Assembly: GCF_022012435.1 (NCBI RefSeq)
Contig: NZ_JAKLUA010000006.1
Coordinates: 372,001-436,000 of the forward strand
Length of the DNA stretch: 64,000 nucleotides
Direction: 5' to 3'
Source: Bradyrhizobium zhengyangense
GTDB taxonomy: Bacteria > Pseudomonadota > Alphaproteobacteria > Rhizobiales > Xanthobacteraceae
The notes below the pieces were generated by a model. That model was not told the origin of the DNA. It ran no database searches and worked only from the letters and a program-made list of their open reading frames with translations. The first letter of the stretch is position 1. Every line of letters begins with the position of its first letter. The translations under genes and the position numbers were made by a program. Of the stretch, positions 55,978 to 64,000 are shown piece after piece.

Positions 55978-57315
55978 ATGACCACGATCCTGAAAAGCCT
56001 GCCCAAGGGCGAGAAAGTCGGCATCGCTTTTTCGGGCGGCCTCGACACGTCGGCGGCGCTGCTCTGGATGAAGCAGAAGGGCGCGCGCTGCTACGCCTAT
56101 ACCGCCAATCTCGGCCAGCCCGATGAGGCCGACTACAACGAGATCCCGCGCAAGGCCGAAGCGTTCGGCGCCGAGAACGCCGTGCTGGTCGATTGCCGCA
56201 CGCAGCTGGTGCACGAAGGCATCGCCGCGATTCAGTCCGGCGCCTTCCACATCTCGACCGGCGGCATCACCTATTTCAACACCACGCCGCTGGGACGCGC
56301 GGTGACCGGCACGATGCTGGTCGCGGCGATGAAGGAAGACGGCGTCAACATCTGGGGCGACGGTTCGACCTTCAAGGGTAACGACATCGAGCGCTTCTAT
56401 CGCTACGGCCTGCTGACCAATCCAAGCTTGCGCATCTACAAGCCCTGGCTCGACCAGCAGTTCATCGACGAGCTCGGCGGCCGCGCCGAGATGTCGGCGT
56501 TCATGACCGCGCAGGGCTTCGCCTACAAGATGAGCGCCGAGAAGGCGTATTCGACCGACAGCAATCTGCTTGGCGCCACGCACGAGGCCAAGGATCTCGA
56601 AAGCCTCGACAGCGGCATCAAGATCGTCAACCCGATCATGGGCGTGCCGTTCTGGCGCGACGATTGCGTCGTCAAGGCCGAGAAGGTCGTCGTGCGCTTC
56701 GAGGAAGGCCAGCCCACCGCGCTGAACGGCAAGACCTTCAGCGATCCCGTTGCGCTGTTCCTCGAAGCCAATGCCATCGGCGGCCGCCACGGCCTCGGCA
56801 TGAGCGACCAGATCGAGAACCGCATCATCGAAGCCAAGAGCCGCGGCATCTACGAGGCGCCCGGCATGGCGCTGCTGCACATCGCCTATGAGCGTCTCGT
56901 CACCGGCATCCACAACGAGGACACGATCGAGCAGTATCGCATCAGCGGCATGCGCCTCGGCCGCCTGCTCTATCAGGGCCGCTGGTTCGACTCGCAGGCT
57001 TTGATGCTGCGCGAGACCGCGCAGCGCTGGGTCGCGCGCGCCGTTACCGGCGAGGTCACGCTGGAGCTGCGCCGCGGCAACGACTACTCCATCCTCAACA
57101 CCGAGAGCCCCAACCTCACCTATGCGCCTGAAAGGCTCAGCATGGAGAAGGTCGAGGACGCCGCCTTCACGCCGGCCGATCGCATCGGTCAGCTCACCAT
57201 GCGCAATCTCGACATCGCGGATACCCGCACCAAGCTCGGCCTCTATTCGAAGACCGGCCTGCTGTCGGGCAGCGAAGGCTCGCAGATCTTCAAGCTCGAG
57301 AGCGACAAGGGCTGA
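55978..57315 (+). CDS. argG: Argininosuccinate synthase
   Basis: 445-aa ATP-dependent ligase joining citrulline and aspartate, the penultimate step of arginine synthesis. The ATP pyrophosphatase loop FSGGLDTSAALLWM is at residue 17, with YTANLGQPDEADY and IWGDGSTFKGNDIERFYR as the substrate-binding segments. The length matches the larger argG type (E. coli-like) rather than the 400-aa type. GAAGCCCC precedes the ATG. Followed by a strong bidirectional terminator. Confidence 0.97.
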   Translation: MTTILKSLPKGEKVGIAFSGGLDTSAALLWMKQKGARCYAYTANLGQPDEADYNEIPRKAEAFGAENAVLVDCRTQLVHEGIAAIQSGAFHISTGGITYFNTTPLGRAVTGTMLVAAMKEDGVNIWGDGSTFKGNDIERFYRYGLLTNPSLRIYKPWLDQQFIDELGGRAEMSAFMTAQGFAYKMSAEKAYSTDSNLLGATHEAKDLESLDSGIKIVNPIMGVPFWRDDCVVKAEKVVVRFEEGQPTALNGKTFSDPVALFLEANAIGGRHGLGMSDQIENRIIEAKSRGIYEAPGMALLHIAYERLVTGIHNEDTIEQYRISGMRLGRLLYQGRWFDSQALMLRETAQRWVARAVTGEVTLELRRGNDYSILNTESPNLTYAPERLSMEKVEDAAFTPADRIGQLTMRNLDIADTRTKLGLYSKTGLLSGSEGSQIFKLESDKG

Positions 57316-57370
57316 GGCCCACGCCACGAATGCACGACGTGTCGCGCCATCGCGGGTAACAACCAAAACA

Positions 57371-57400
57371 AAAATGGCCGGGATCGATCCCGGCCATTTT
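57371..57400. terminator. Bidirectional rho-independent terminator (argG / OmpA-like gene)
   Basis: AAAATGGCCGGGATCGATCC paired with GGATCGATCCCGGCCATTTT; a stem of about 14 bp with A and T runs on both sides, serving the convergent argG and OmpA-family genes. Confidence 0.92.
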
Positions 57401-57415
57401 CTTTTTTCGATGTTC

Positions 57416-59536
57416 TTATTGGCGCGGCGGAGGCGGCGGCGCTGCGTTGGCCTGGCCGCCATTGAGCAGCGGCGTGATGCGGCGGACGGTGACGCGCCGG
57501 TTGATCAGGCTCGGGCCGTCGGTCTGCTCCTTCAGGTACTGCTTGCCGTAGCCCTGCGAGGTCAGGTTTTCCGCGGGCACATTGAACTGCTGCGTCAGCA
57601 ATTCGGCCGCCGCCTGCGCCCGGCGATCCGACAGCGACAGATTGTCGACGTCGTTGCCGACCGCGTCGGTGTGGCCCTCGATCAGGAACACCTCCTGCGG
57701 GTTGGCCTGGATCGCCTGGTTGATACCGTCGGCGATCACCTGCAACCGCGCCGCCTGGTCCGGCGGAATGGTCCACGATCCCGTCGCGAAGTTGATCGTG
57801 TTGACGTCGATGCTCGGCATCTGCATGCGAACGTTCGGCGAGTAGCGGATCTCGTCGAGCGAGTAGCGGCGATCGATCCGCTGCACCGGCGGGGCCCGCA
57901 TGGTCTCGTAGATCACGTCCGGCGAGGCTTCCTGGGCGTCGACGATGTAGCGATCATAGGGGATGCTGACCACCGGCGGCGGCACGTCGACATAGAAGCC
58001 GCCGACCGCCCGCGGATCGCGGTAGGTGTTGTCGATGATCACGATCTCACGCCCGCGCTGATCCCTGCGGATACGGCGCATCAGACTGCCGTCCGGACCG
58101 ACCACCGTGATGATTTCGGTGCCATCAGGACGGATCACGACGGTGCGGGTTTCGCCGCCGATCGTCTCGGTGCGGATATCGCGGGCGCCGTAGCGGAAGC
58201 GATAGAGATCGTTGCCACGGACATATTCCTGCCCGCCCGGGTCGCGGATGATGATGCGATCCGGCTCGGTGTAGATGGTGCGGCCGCCTTCGACGACCTC
58301 CTGCCGCTGGTTGCGGTAGTCGGCGATGGTGGCGCCGATCACGGCACCGGCCACGACGCCCGCACCGATGGCCAGCGGCGTCAGGTCACGCTGCGGCGGA
58401 CGCGGCGGCGGCGGCAGTGGCGTGGTGGTCGTCGGTGCCGCGCGGAAGGCCGAACTGACTGTCGGCGGAGCGTTCTGCGCCTTGTTGGGCGGGACCGTGG
58501 CGGCCGCCGAACCAGGGACGACAGACGGCGCTGCTGCGCCAGCGGGTGGCGCGGGTGGTCGGGGCGGGACGCCTGCCTGCGGCGATGCAGGCGTTGTGCC
58601 GGCAGCAGGCGCGCCTGCGGGCGGCGCTCCACCCTGACGTCCGGGAAGCGGCGTCGCGCCGCCGGGCGCCGGCGTTGCTGTTGGAGTCGGGGTTGGAGCC
58701 GTTCCTGCGGCCGGCGGAGCGCCGGGACGTCCGGGCGGCGTTTTGCCAGGCGCTGGCGTTGCTGATGGCGTGGGTGTGGCTGTCGGGGTCGGAGACGGCC
58801 GGGCCGCCGGCACTGCAGGTGTCGGCGTCGGCGCAGGCGTGGCTGTCGGGGCCGGAGACATCGGCCGAGCCGCGGGCGTTGCGGGCGTCGGCGTTGGGGC
58901 AGGCGTAGCCGTCGGCGCAGGCGTTGCCATGGGCCGGGCCGCGGACGGCGGTGTGGTTGGGGGTGGCGGAGGTGTTGGTGTTGCGGCCGGACGAGCCGGG
59001 GTCGCGGTCGGCGCCGGGAGCGGTGCAACGGGAGCGTGCTGCTGCGGAGGCGGCGGCGGCGGCGGCGTCGGGGCGTGCTGCTGCGGCGGTGGAGGCGGGG
59101 GCGGTGTCGGCGCATGCTGCTGCGGAGCCGCAGCCGGAGGCGGCGTCGGCGGCTTGGGTGCAGCAGGCGGCGGCGGGGGCGGTGGCGGTGCCTGATGGGT
59201 CGCGGGCGGCGGAGGAGGCGGCGTCGGGCGCGCGGGTGCGGCAGCCGGCGGAGGCGCGGCGGGCGGATGCGGCGGTGCAGCCGCCGGGGGCGGTGCGGCC
59301 GGGGGCTTGGGCGCAGCAGGCGGCGGTGGGGGAGGCGGCGTTGCCGGGCGCGCGGCGGGCGGCGGTCCCTTTGGCGCTTCCTTCGGAGGCTGCTTCGGTT
59401 TTCCGTCAGGGCCCGTCTCCGGTTGGGCCTGTGCGACTACGAGCGGCGGCGCGCTTTGCGCATGAGCTGCGGAGCCTGCAAATTGCATCGCGGTCAGGGC
59501 CGTCGTGGCGAGCAGCACGAAACGAAGGTTGGTCAT
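57416..59536 (-). CDS. Proline-rich OmpA-family envelope protein
   Basis: 706 aa. Signal peptide NLRFVLLATTALTAMQFAGS ends in AHA. About residues 49-385 are extremely rich in Pro, Ala and Thr with strings of seven prolines and QQHAPT repeats. A Gly-rich hydrophobic segment LAIGAGVVAGAVIGATIAD (about 388-407) is next, then beta-rich repeats (DGTEIITVVGPDGSLMRRI). The C-terminal OmpA peptidoglycan-binding domain (about 575-690) has VFLIEGHTDAVGNDVDNLSLS and SLINRRVTVRR. It should link the outer membrane or a long periplasmic spacer to peptidoglycan. Preceded by a gene-poor stretch. Confidence 0.9.
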   Translation of the reverse strand: MTNLRFVLLATTALTAMQFAGSAAHAQSAPPLVVAQAQPETGPDGKPKQPPKEAPKGPPPAARPATPPPPPPPAAPKPPAAPPPAAAPPHPPAAPPPAAAPARPTPPPPPPATHQAPPPPPPPPAAPKPPTPPPAAAPQQHAPTPPPPPPPQQHAPTPPPPPPPQQHAPVAPLPAPTATPARPAATPTPPPPPTTPPSAARPMATPAPTATPAPTPTPATPAARPMSPAPTATPAPTPTPAVPAARPSPTPTATPTPSATPAPGKTPPGRPGAPPAAGTAPTPTPTATPAPGGATPLPGRQGGAPPAGAPAAGTTPASPQAGVPPRPPAPPAGAAAPSVVPGSAAATVPPNKAQNAPPTVSSAFRAAPTTTTPLPPPPRPPQRDLTPLAIGAGVVAGAVIGATIADYRNQRQEVVEGGRTIYTEPDRIIIRDPGGQEYVRGNDLYRFRYGARDIRTETIGGETRTVVIRPDGTEIITVVGPDGSLMRRIRRDQRGREIVIIDNTYRDPRAVGGFYVDVPPPVVSIPYDRYIVDAQEASPDVIYETMRAPPVQRIDRRYSLDEIRYSPNVRMQMPSIDVNTINFATGSWTIPPDQAARLQVIADGINQAIQANPQEVFLIEGHTDAVGNDVDNLSLSDRRAQAAAELLTQQFNVPAENLTSQGYGKQYLKEQTDGPSLINRRVTVRRITPLLNGGQANAAPPPPPRQ
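59027..59122 (-). repeat. 39-bp-unit coding tandem repeat (QQHAPT + proline run)
   Basis: Within the OmpA-like gene the amino-acid unit QQHAPTPPPPPPP occurs two and a half times in a row (residues of about 139-170). The coding DNA copies are near identical, so length variation by slippage or recombination is likely. Confidence 0.8.
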
Positions 59537-59655
59537 GTGGTTGAACTTCCCCGGAAGGTTCTTTGACGATGTGAAGTGGGGTGATGAACAGCTACGCGTT
59601 AGGCCGGATTGTGGCGGGCGAAGATATTGCGTCGCGATTTATTTCTGCATGCAAA

Positions 59656-59982
59656 TCATGTCACGAGAACAACGTTCATTACGCATTCAGGCGTGAGTCG
59701 CAATCGCCTCACATGTGATTGCTCTCGTATCATATGTAACGCCTGCGACGAATTAGCATCCGTCGCGGGATTCGGTGCGAGCGGACCGTTCGGTCCGCGC
59801 GACGGAATCTCTTCTGGGATGCGGCCGGGCAATTCATCGGGCCGCGGTGATTCGCCGGGCTCGTGTACCGGCGGCGCGATTTCAGGCTGCGGATTGCCCG
59901 GCGGAATGCCGGGCGGCGGCTCGGTCGGCGTGCCGGGTGTCGATGGCGGTATCTCGGGCGGTTCAATCGGCATCGGCATCAT
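59656..59982 (-). CDS. Possible small proline-rich protein
   Basis: Frame starting MMPMPIEPPEIPPSTPGTPT, 108 aa, rich in Pro, Glu and Gly for its first 70 or so residues (PEIPP, GNPQPE, EPGESP), as in small proline-rich proteins of rhizobia. The last 30 residues look unlike the first part and may be spurious, for example after loss of an earlier stop. The longer frame (to 60078) runs into the family E repeat, so it is not used. No ribosome binding site is clear. It could be a pseudogene. Upstream of the OmpA-like gene. Confidence 0.4.
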   Translation of the reverse strand: MMPMPIEPPEIPPSTPGTPTEPPPGIPPGNPQPEIAPPVHEPGESPRPDELPGRIPEEIPSRGPNGPLAPNPATDANSSQALHMIREQSHVRRLRLTPECVMNVVLVT

Positions 59983-60034
59983 CGAGATCAGTTGTCGGGA
60001 GAACGACAACGATGATGCCGCGCCGATGTTCCGG

Positions 60035-60111
60035 GAGCATGATCCGGAAAAGTGCCTGGCGGTTTCCCCTCGCAACAAACGCGGAACGCGTTTGCGCGGA
60101 GATCATGCTCA
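60035..60111. repeat. Intergenic inverted repeat, family E
   Basis: Starts GAGCATGATCCGGAAAAGTG and ends GCGGAGATCATGCTC; the outer GAGCATGATC/GATCATGCTC arms are perfect 10-bp inverts. I recognise this as a very common Bradyrhizobium intergenic element (recall, not searched). Next to the 3' end of the VOC gene. Confidence 0.7.
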
Positions 60112-60126
60112 AATAACACCGTCGTC

Positions 60127-60513
60127 CTATTCCGGCGCGTGGCAGACGGCCTCGATGTTGTGCCCGTCGAGGTCCAGCACAAAGGCGCCGTAATAGTTCG
60201 CGTGATAATGCGGACGGATGCCGGGCGGCCCGTTGTCGCGGCCGCCTGCTGCCATCGCAGCCTTGTAGAACGCGTCGACCGTGGCGCGGTCTTTCGCCGA
60301 TATCGCGACATGCACCGGCTTGTTCATCGCGCCTTTGCCGTCGATCCAGAAATCCGGCTTGCCGCCGGCGCCAAAGCCCGCGGCCGCGGCGTGACCCGTC
60401 TGCGCTTCCGTCACTTCCATGATCAGGCTGTAATCGAGCGGCGCCAGCGCCTTGCTGTAAAACGTTTTCGCAGCCTCATAGTCGGAGACGGAGAGGCCAA
60501 GGTGATCGATCAT
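60127..60513 (-). CDS. VOC family protein (glyoxalase/dioxygenase-like)
   Basis: 128-aa metal-binding protein of the vicinal-oxygen-chelate superfamily. The start IDHLGLSVSDYEAAKTFYSK provides the first metal His, HVAISAKDRATVDAF the second, and the C-terminal FVLDLDGHNIEAVCH the third acidic ligand. Many such proteins are of unknown substrate. GGAGGATACA before the ATG is a strong ribosome binding site. It ends near the family E repeat and is 15 bp after the FkbM gene stop on the same strand. Confidence 0.92.
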   Translation of the reverse strand: MIDHLGLSVSDYEAAKTFYSKALAPLDYSLIMEVTEAQTGHAAAAGFGAGGKPDFWIDGKGAMNKPVHVAISAKDRATVDAFYKAAMAAGGRDNGPPGIRPHYHANYYGAFVLDLDGHNIEAVCHAPE

Positions 60514-60528
60514 TGTATCCTCCGTGGT

Positions 60529-61386
60529 TTAGCGTGACAGGAATGTATTGCTGCGCGTCTTGCGCGCGACGGTAAAGCCGCGCGCGACCATGTCAGCGAT
60601 ACAATCCTGCTGCCATTCGTTTTGTGACAGATGCTCGATCACGACCGCGCGCGGCCACAGCGTTGGCGGCGCGTCGCGAAAGAAGCCGATCAGCACGCGG
60701 TCCTCAAAGCCCTCGACGTCGATCTTGAGCGAATCGACCTGGGTCACGCCGGCCTCGTCCAGAATACGCGTGAGCCGCAGCGCCGGCACCTTGATGGCTT
60801 CCGTGCTCGCCGCGCCGGTCGCGACATGCGTGGCGCCAAGATTGCCGCCGCCGCTCTCGATCATCAGCTCGCCGTCGGCGTCGCCCGCGGCGGCTTGCAC
60901 AAGGCGAACCTGCGTCGCTTTCGATGCGGCATGGTTGAACGAGAGACGGCCGAAGGTGAGGGGATGCGGCTCGATCGCGACAACCTTGCCTGATGGCCCG
61001 ACCTGCCGCGCCATCACCAAAGCAAACGTGCCGACATTGGCGCCAACGTCGACGAACGTGCCGCCACCAGGCGTATGCCGACGCAGGAAGTCGAGCTCGT
61101 CGATATTATAGTCGGGGTTGAACAGCGCGCCGCGCTCGGTGGCGCTGCCCTGGTGGTAGAGGCGGAACGAAGCGCCCTGGTATTGCACGTCGATCGGTCC
61201 GCTGCGCAGCAGATTGACCAGTCGCGACATCCAGGGCCGGAACGCGCCGCGCTTCAGCCCTGACCCCTGCACGAGGCTGATGATCGCGGCCTGCGCTGCG
61301 TTCGGCGCAAACGCGCCGAATGGCGCGGTCGAAAGGGTGGTGTCGGGCGTCAAGCAGGCGGTCCTCGTTGCAGGCGGCGCATGCAT
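60529..61386 (-). CDS. FkbM family methyltransferase
   Basis: 285-aa SAM-dependent methyltransferase. The SAM loop is FVDVGANVGTFALVMARQVG, with VVAIEPHPLTFGRL and the conserved DSLKIDVEGFEDRVL, the usual FkbM signature. Such enzymes methylate sugar hydroxyls of polysaccharides, rhamnolipid-type glycolipids or natural products. The frame opens at TTG 61410; ATG 61386 is preferred. It lies 30 bp after the ABC transporter gene and just before the VOC gene, so the three may be one transcript. Confidence 0.9.
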   Translation of the reverse strand: MHAPPATRTACLTPDTTLSTAPFGAFAPNAAQAAIISLVQGSGLKRGAFRPWMSRLVNLLRSGPIDVQYQGASFRLYHQGSATERGALFNPDYNIDELDFLRRHTPGGGTFVDVGANVGTFALVMARQVGPSGKVVAIEPHPLTFGRLSFNHAASKATQVRLVQAAAGDADGELMIESGGGNLGATHVATGAASTEAIKVPALRLTRILDEAGVTQVDSLKIDVEGFEDRVLIGFFRDAPPTLWPRAVVIEHLSQNEWQQDCIADMVARGFTVARKTRSNTFLSR

Positions 61387-61416
61387 AGCCGGTTTTGCCG
61401 GGGACTCCAACGGCGC

Positions 61417-63372
61417 TTACGCCGCCTTCTTCGCCGGTTTCCGTTGCCGCAAGAACCGCCCGAGCAGCTTGCGCTTGCCCTTGCGCGGGATCAGGTCGAT
61501 GTCGCTGACGAGCTTGGCGCCGCCCTTGTGGCGCTCCAGCACGATCTTGCGGCTGTGGAAGGCCTCCAGCTCGACACGATGCGCGACGCTGACGATGGTT
61601 GCCTTCGGCAGCTCGTCGGTGACCATCTGCATCATCTTGTCCTGGCTCTTCTCGTCGAGCGCCGAGGTCGCTTCATCCAGCACGACGATGTCGGGGTCGT
61701 GCAGCAAGAGCCGCGCGAAGGCGAGGCGCTGTTTCTCGCCGCCTGACAGCGTCTGGTCCCAAGGTCCTTCCTCCGCGATCTTCTCGTTGAGATGGTCGAG
61801 GCCGACCTTGTGCAGGGCCTCGCCGATCTCCTCGACAGTCCAGTCCTCCTCGGCGCCGGGATAGGCGACCGCGCGGCGCAGACTGCCTGAGGGCACATAG
61901 GGCCGCTGCGGCAGCATGAACAGCCGCCGGTCGGGATGGAAATTGACGCTGCCGCCGCCCCATGGCCACAGGCCTGCGATGGCACGCACCAGCGTGCTCT
62001 TGCCGGTGCCGGATTCGCCGGCGACCAAGAGCCGCTCACCGGGCTCGACGACCACCTCGGTCTCGCCGACCACGGCGGTGCCGTCGTCGAGCGTGACGGA
62101 GAGGTCGTGCAGCTCCAGCATCGCATCGTTGCTGGTTTCGCCGCGCTTGATGCGGCCGAGGCCGTCGCCCTGCTCGGCGCGCTCGAGGCCGTCGAGCGAC
62201 ATCATCAGCGAGGCGATGCGGCGCGCGCAGGCGTTCCAATCGGCGAGCCGCGGATAATTGTCGACCAGCCAGCCGAACGCGCTCTGCACGATGGTGAAGG
62301 CCGAGGCCGCCTGCATCACCTGCCCGAGGCTCATGCTGCCGTCGAGGAATTTTGGCGCGCAGAGCAACAGCGGTACCACAGGTGCAACGAGGCTCGAGCC
62401 CTGCGACACCAGCGTGGTCCGCATGTGTTGCCCTGCGAGCCGCGCCCATTGCCTGAGCACGCTGGTGAAATGGCGGTCGATGCCGCCGCGTTCTTCCTCC
62501 TCGCCGCCGAGCAGCGCGATGCTCTCGCCATTCTCGCGCACGCGCGTCAGCGTGTAGCGGAAATCCGCCTCGGCCTGGTTCTTGTCCTCGGAGACCTGCA
62601 CGAATTGGCGGCCGATCACCAGGATCGAGCCCGAGGCGATGGCCGCGTACAGCATCGCGGCGATCACGAGGAAGCCGGGAATGGTGATCGTGGAGCCGCC
62701 GAGCGTGACGGTGAGCGCGCCGCCGATGGTCCAGAGCACGACGATGAAGGTTGCGGCCGACAGCAGCGCCGAGGTCACGCCGGCGAGAAAATCGACCGGC
62801 GAGTCGGTCGCGATGCGCAGATCCTCCGCGATCCGGTATTCAGGGTTCTTGTGGTCGCCATCGACGAGGTTGAGCTGGTAGTAGCGGCCGTTGGCGAGCC
62901 AGCGTGTCAGTACGCTGCTGGTGAGCCAGGCGCGCCAGCGCCGCTGGATGCCCATCCGCGCAAACACCTGGACGACACCGAGCACGATGCTGCCGATGGC
63001 AAGCGGGAAGAACACGGCGGTCAGGTGGAAGACGGTGGTCGCATCGCGCTTCTCGATGGCGTCGAAGATCGCTCTGTTCCAGACATTGATGCCGTATTGG
63101 AAGCCGACGGTCAGGACGATCAGCACGACGAGGCCGATCGAAAAGGGCCAGGCGAGGCGGTCGCCCTTGCGGCTCCAGAAGCCCCGCGCGCTGATCCAGA
63201 AGCGGGTGAGGAGATAATCCTTGCGCGCCTGCTCGACCTCTTCGGGTGAAAGTTCGGGATCGGGCTCGAGCACTTCGGGCGGCGGCGGCGCGATCTCATC
63301 GCCGTTCTCGCCCTTGATGTCGACGATGGGCGGCTTCTTGGCCCCTTCACGCTTTCCGGCTGGTTTCTCCAT
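61417..63372 (-). CDS. ABC transporter with fused SbmA/BacA-like membrane domain and ATPase
   Basis: 651 aa. A Pro/Glu-rich cytoplasmic N-terminus of about 50 residues is followed by six or so membrane helices (about 75-330), with FWSRKGDRLAWPFSIG as the start, in the ABC_membrane_2 (SbmA/BacA, YddA, ABCD) family. The ATPase follows: Walker A GESGTGKSTLVRAIAGLW, signature LSGGEKQRLAFARLLL, Walker B DIVVLDEATSALDE. Relatives include Mycobacterium Rv1819c and Bradyrhizobium BclA, which import peptides and help rhizobia resist legume NCR peptides; this protein may be such a transporter. Frame opens at TTG 63393; ATG 63372 preferred. Confidence 0.88.
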   Translation of the reverse strand: MEKPAGKREGAKKPPIVDIKGENGDEIAPPPPEVLEPDPELSPEEVEQARKDYLLTRFWISARGFWSRKGDRLAWPFSIGLVVLIVLTVGFQYGINVWNRAIFDAIEKRDATTVFHLTAVFFPLAIGSIVLGVVQVFARMGIQRRWRAWLTSSVLTRWLANGRYYQLNLVDGDHKNPEYRIAEDLRIATDSPVDFLAGVTSALLSAATFIVVLWTIGGALTVTLGGSTITIPGFLVIAAMLYAAIASGSILVIGRQFVQVSEDKNQAEADFRYTLTRVRENGESIALLGGEEEERGGIDRHFTSVLRQWARLAGQHMRTTLVSQGSSLVAPVVPLLLCAPKFLDGSMSLGQVMQAASAFTIVQSAFGWLVDNYPRLADWNACARRIASLMMSLDGLERAEQGDGLGRIKRGETSNDAMLELHDLSVTLDDGTAVVGETEVVVEPGERLLVAGESGTGKSTLVRAIAGLWPWGGGSVNFHPDRRLFMLPQRPYVPSGSLRRAVAYPGAEEDWTVEEIGEALHKVGLDHLNEKIAEEGPWDQTLSGGEKQRLAFARLLLHDPDIVVLDEATSALDEKSQDKMMQMVTDELPKATIVSVAHRVELEAFHSRKIVLERHKGGAKLVSDIDLIPRKGKRKLLGRFLRQRKPAKKAA

Positions 63373-63426
63373 GGCCGGGGTAACGCGAGTCAAATCAGCC
63401 GGTTCCCTCGGGTTCCGCGGCGCAGT

Positions 63427-64000
63427 CTACTCGGCGGCGCCGTCGCGCACCCGTTTCAGCCGCGCCGCGCGGTGCAGCACCCGCGACAGCTCCTCGATCG
63501 AATAGGGCTTTTGCACCAGCTCGAAGCCGGCGACGCCGTCCTGGGACAAAGCGTGGCTATAGCCCGTGGTCAGCACGATGGGGACGCTGATGCAGCGATC
63601 GCACATCGCCTGCGCCAGATCGAGCCCGGTCATCCCCGGCATCACGACATCGGAGAACACGACGTCGAAGCGATCCGCATCGCCGACCAGTTCAGTGAGC
63701 GCGTCGGTGGCGTTGTCGACCAGCGTGATGCTGTAGCCGAGCTCGGTCAGCCCGTCGGCGGCGAAATTGCCGAGTTCGATATTGTCTTCGACGACCAGCA
63801 CCGACATGCCGCTGCCGGCGACGGCCGGGGCCGTGGTCGGCGCCTGGCTCCGGGGCAACAGATCGGCCGGCACGCGCGGCAGATAGAGCGAGAAGGTGCT
63901 GCCCTGGCCGACTTCGCTGAAGACGGTCACTTCGCCGCCGGATTGCCGGGCAAAGCCGAACACCTGCGACAGGCCGAGGCCCGTGCCCTGGCCGACCTGC
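63427..64000 (-). CDS. Hybrid sensor histidine kinase, 3' part (runs off window)
   Basis: Only the C-terminal 190 residues or so are inside the window; the reading frame is open to the right edge. The visible part starts with the end of the kinase ATPase domain (QGTGLGLSQVFGFARQSGG, the G2 box, then GSTFSLYLPR). A receiver domain follows: VLVVEDNIELGN, the phospho-accepting Asp in DVVFSDVVMPGMTG, the Thr in IVLTTGYSH and the Lys in LVQKPYS. The sensor region is not in the window, so the signal is unknown. Confidence 0.93.
   Translation of the reverse strand, partial: QVGQGTGLGLSQVFGFARQSGGEVTVFSEVGQGSTFSLYLPRVPADLLPRSQAPTTAPAVAGSGMSVLVVEDNIELGNFAADGLTELGYSITLVDNATDALTELVGDADRFDVVFSDVVMPGMTGLDLAQAMCDRCISVPIVLTTGYSHALSQDGVAGFELVQKPYSIEELSRVLHRAARLKRVRDGAAE

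Noticed and set aside
54961..57462. 833-codon minus-strand frame across argG and PAP2
   Set aside because: Opposite strand of two clearly identified genes; composition is that of antisense high-GC DNA.
58743..59195. Gly/Val-rich frame opposite the proline-rich OmpA region
   Set aside because: The reverse complement of Pro-Ala-Thr codons gives Gly-rich strings automatically; no signal or ribosome binding site.

Overview
The window is GC-rich (about 64 % by eye), densely packed chromosome from an alphaproteobacterium, most likely a Bradyrhizobium or close Nitrobacteraceae relative. The reasons are the gene set (SdhAF4-like DUF1674 protein, mitofilin-like protein next to HemY, IalB protein, BacA/BclA-type ABC transporter), the Met-Ala-rich high-GC codon use, and several families of palindromic intergenic repeats that I recognise from Bradyrhizobium. 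The genus is inferred from gene content and not proven. I see no prophage, insertion sequence, integrase, CRISPR array or rRNA operon. This is core chromosome with some accessory genes.

Layout. 0-9.4 kb: gamma-glutamyltransferase and a UMF1-type MFS transporter (divergent); purH, a heparinase II/III-like protein and rsmB on the minus strand; an SdhAF4-like gene and an anchored thermonuclease on plus. 9.4-16 kb: L,D-transpeptidase, acetyl-CoA synthetase, topoisomerase IB, an SRPBCC protein, a class III cyclase. 16-22 kb: tsaD-gpsA-EVE operon facing away from hemD-mitofilin-hemY; then tRNA-Thr(CGU). 22-34.5 kb: small secreted proteins (including two related Cys-rich ones), polysaccharide deacetylase, MFS transporter, Tat-exported hydrolase, P450, a second class III cyclase with a zinc ribbon, TerB, SDR, amidotransferase and enoyl-CoA hydratase. 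34.6-37.8 kb: tRNA-Ala(CGC), YggT-DUF167-folD, ppa and a GNAT gene ending in a 16-bp tandem repeat. 38-41.2 kb: a tight four-gene operon (hydrolase, DUF2269, SDR-DoxX, DCC thiol protein). 41.2-50 kb: amine oxidase-like flavoprotein, typA, Crp/Fnr regulator, lone receiver, PhoD-like phosphatase, an orphan membrane-anchored TAXI protein, phhB, YkvA. 50-64 kb: quinone oxidoreductase, SDR, IalB, rlmN, PAP2 phosphatase, argG, a proline-rich OmpA protein, VOC, FkbM, an SbmA/BacA-like ABC transporter, and the 3' end of a hybrid histidine kinase that runs off the right edge.

How the genes relate. Housekeeping functions dominate: purine, folate and arginine synthesis, tRNA and rRNA modification, pyrophosphatase, glycerolipid, heme, cell wall. 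Signalling is represented by two class III cyclases, a Crp/Fnr protein, a receiver and a hybrid kinase. The best leads for undescribed biology are the 38-41 kb operon, the TAXI protein with membrane anchors at both ends and no TRAP permease beside it, the Cys-rich secreted pair, and a repeat that starts exactly at the CCA end of both tRNA genes. At least six intergenic repeat families occur, mostly where convergent genes meet.
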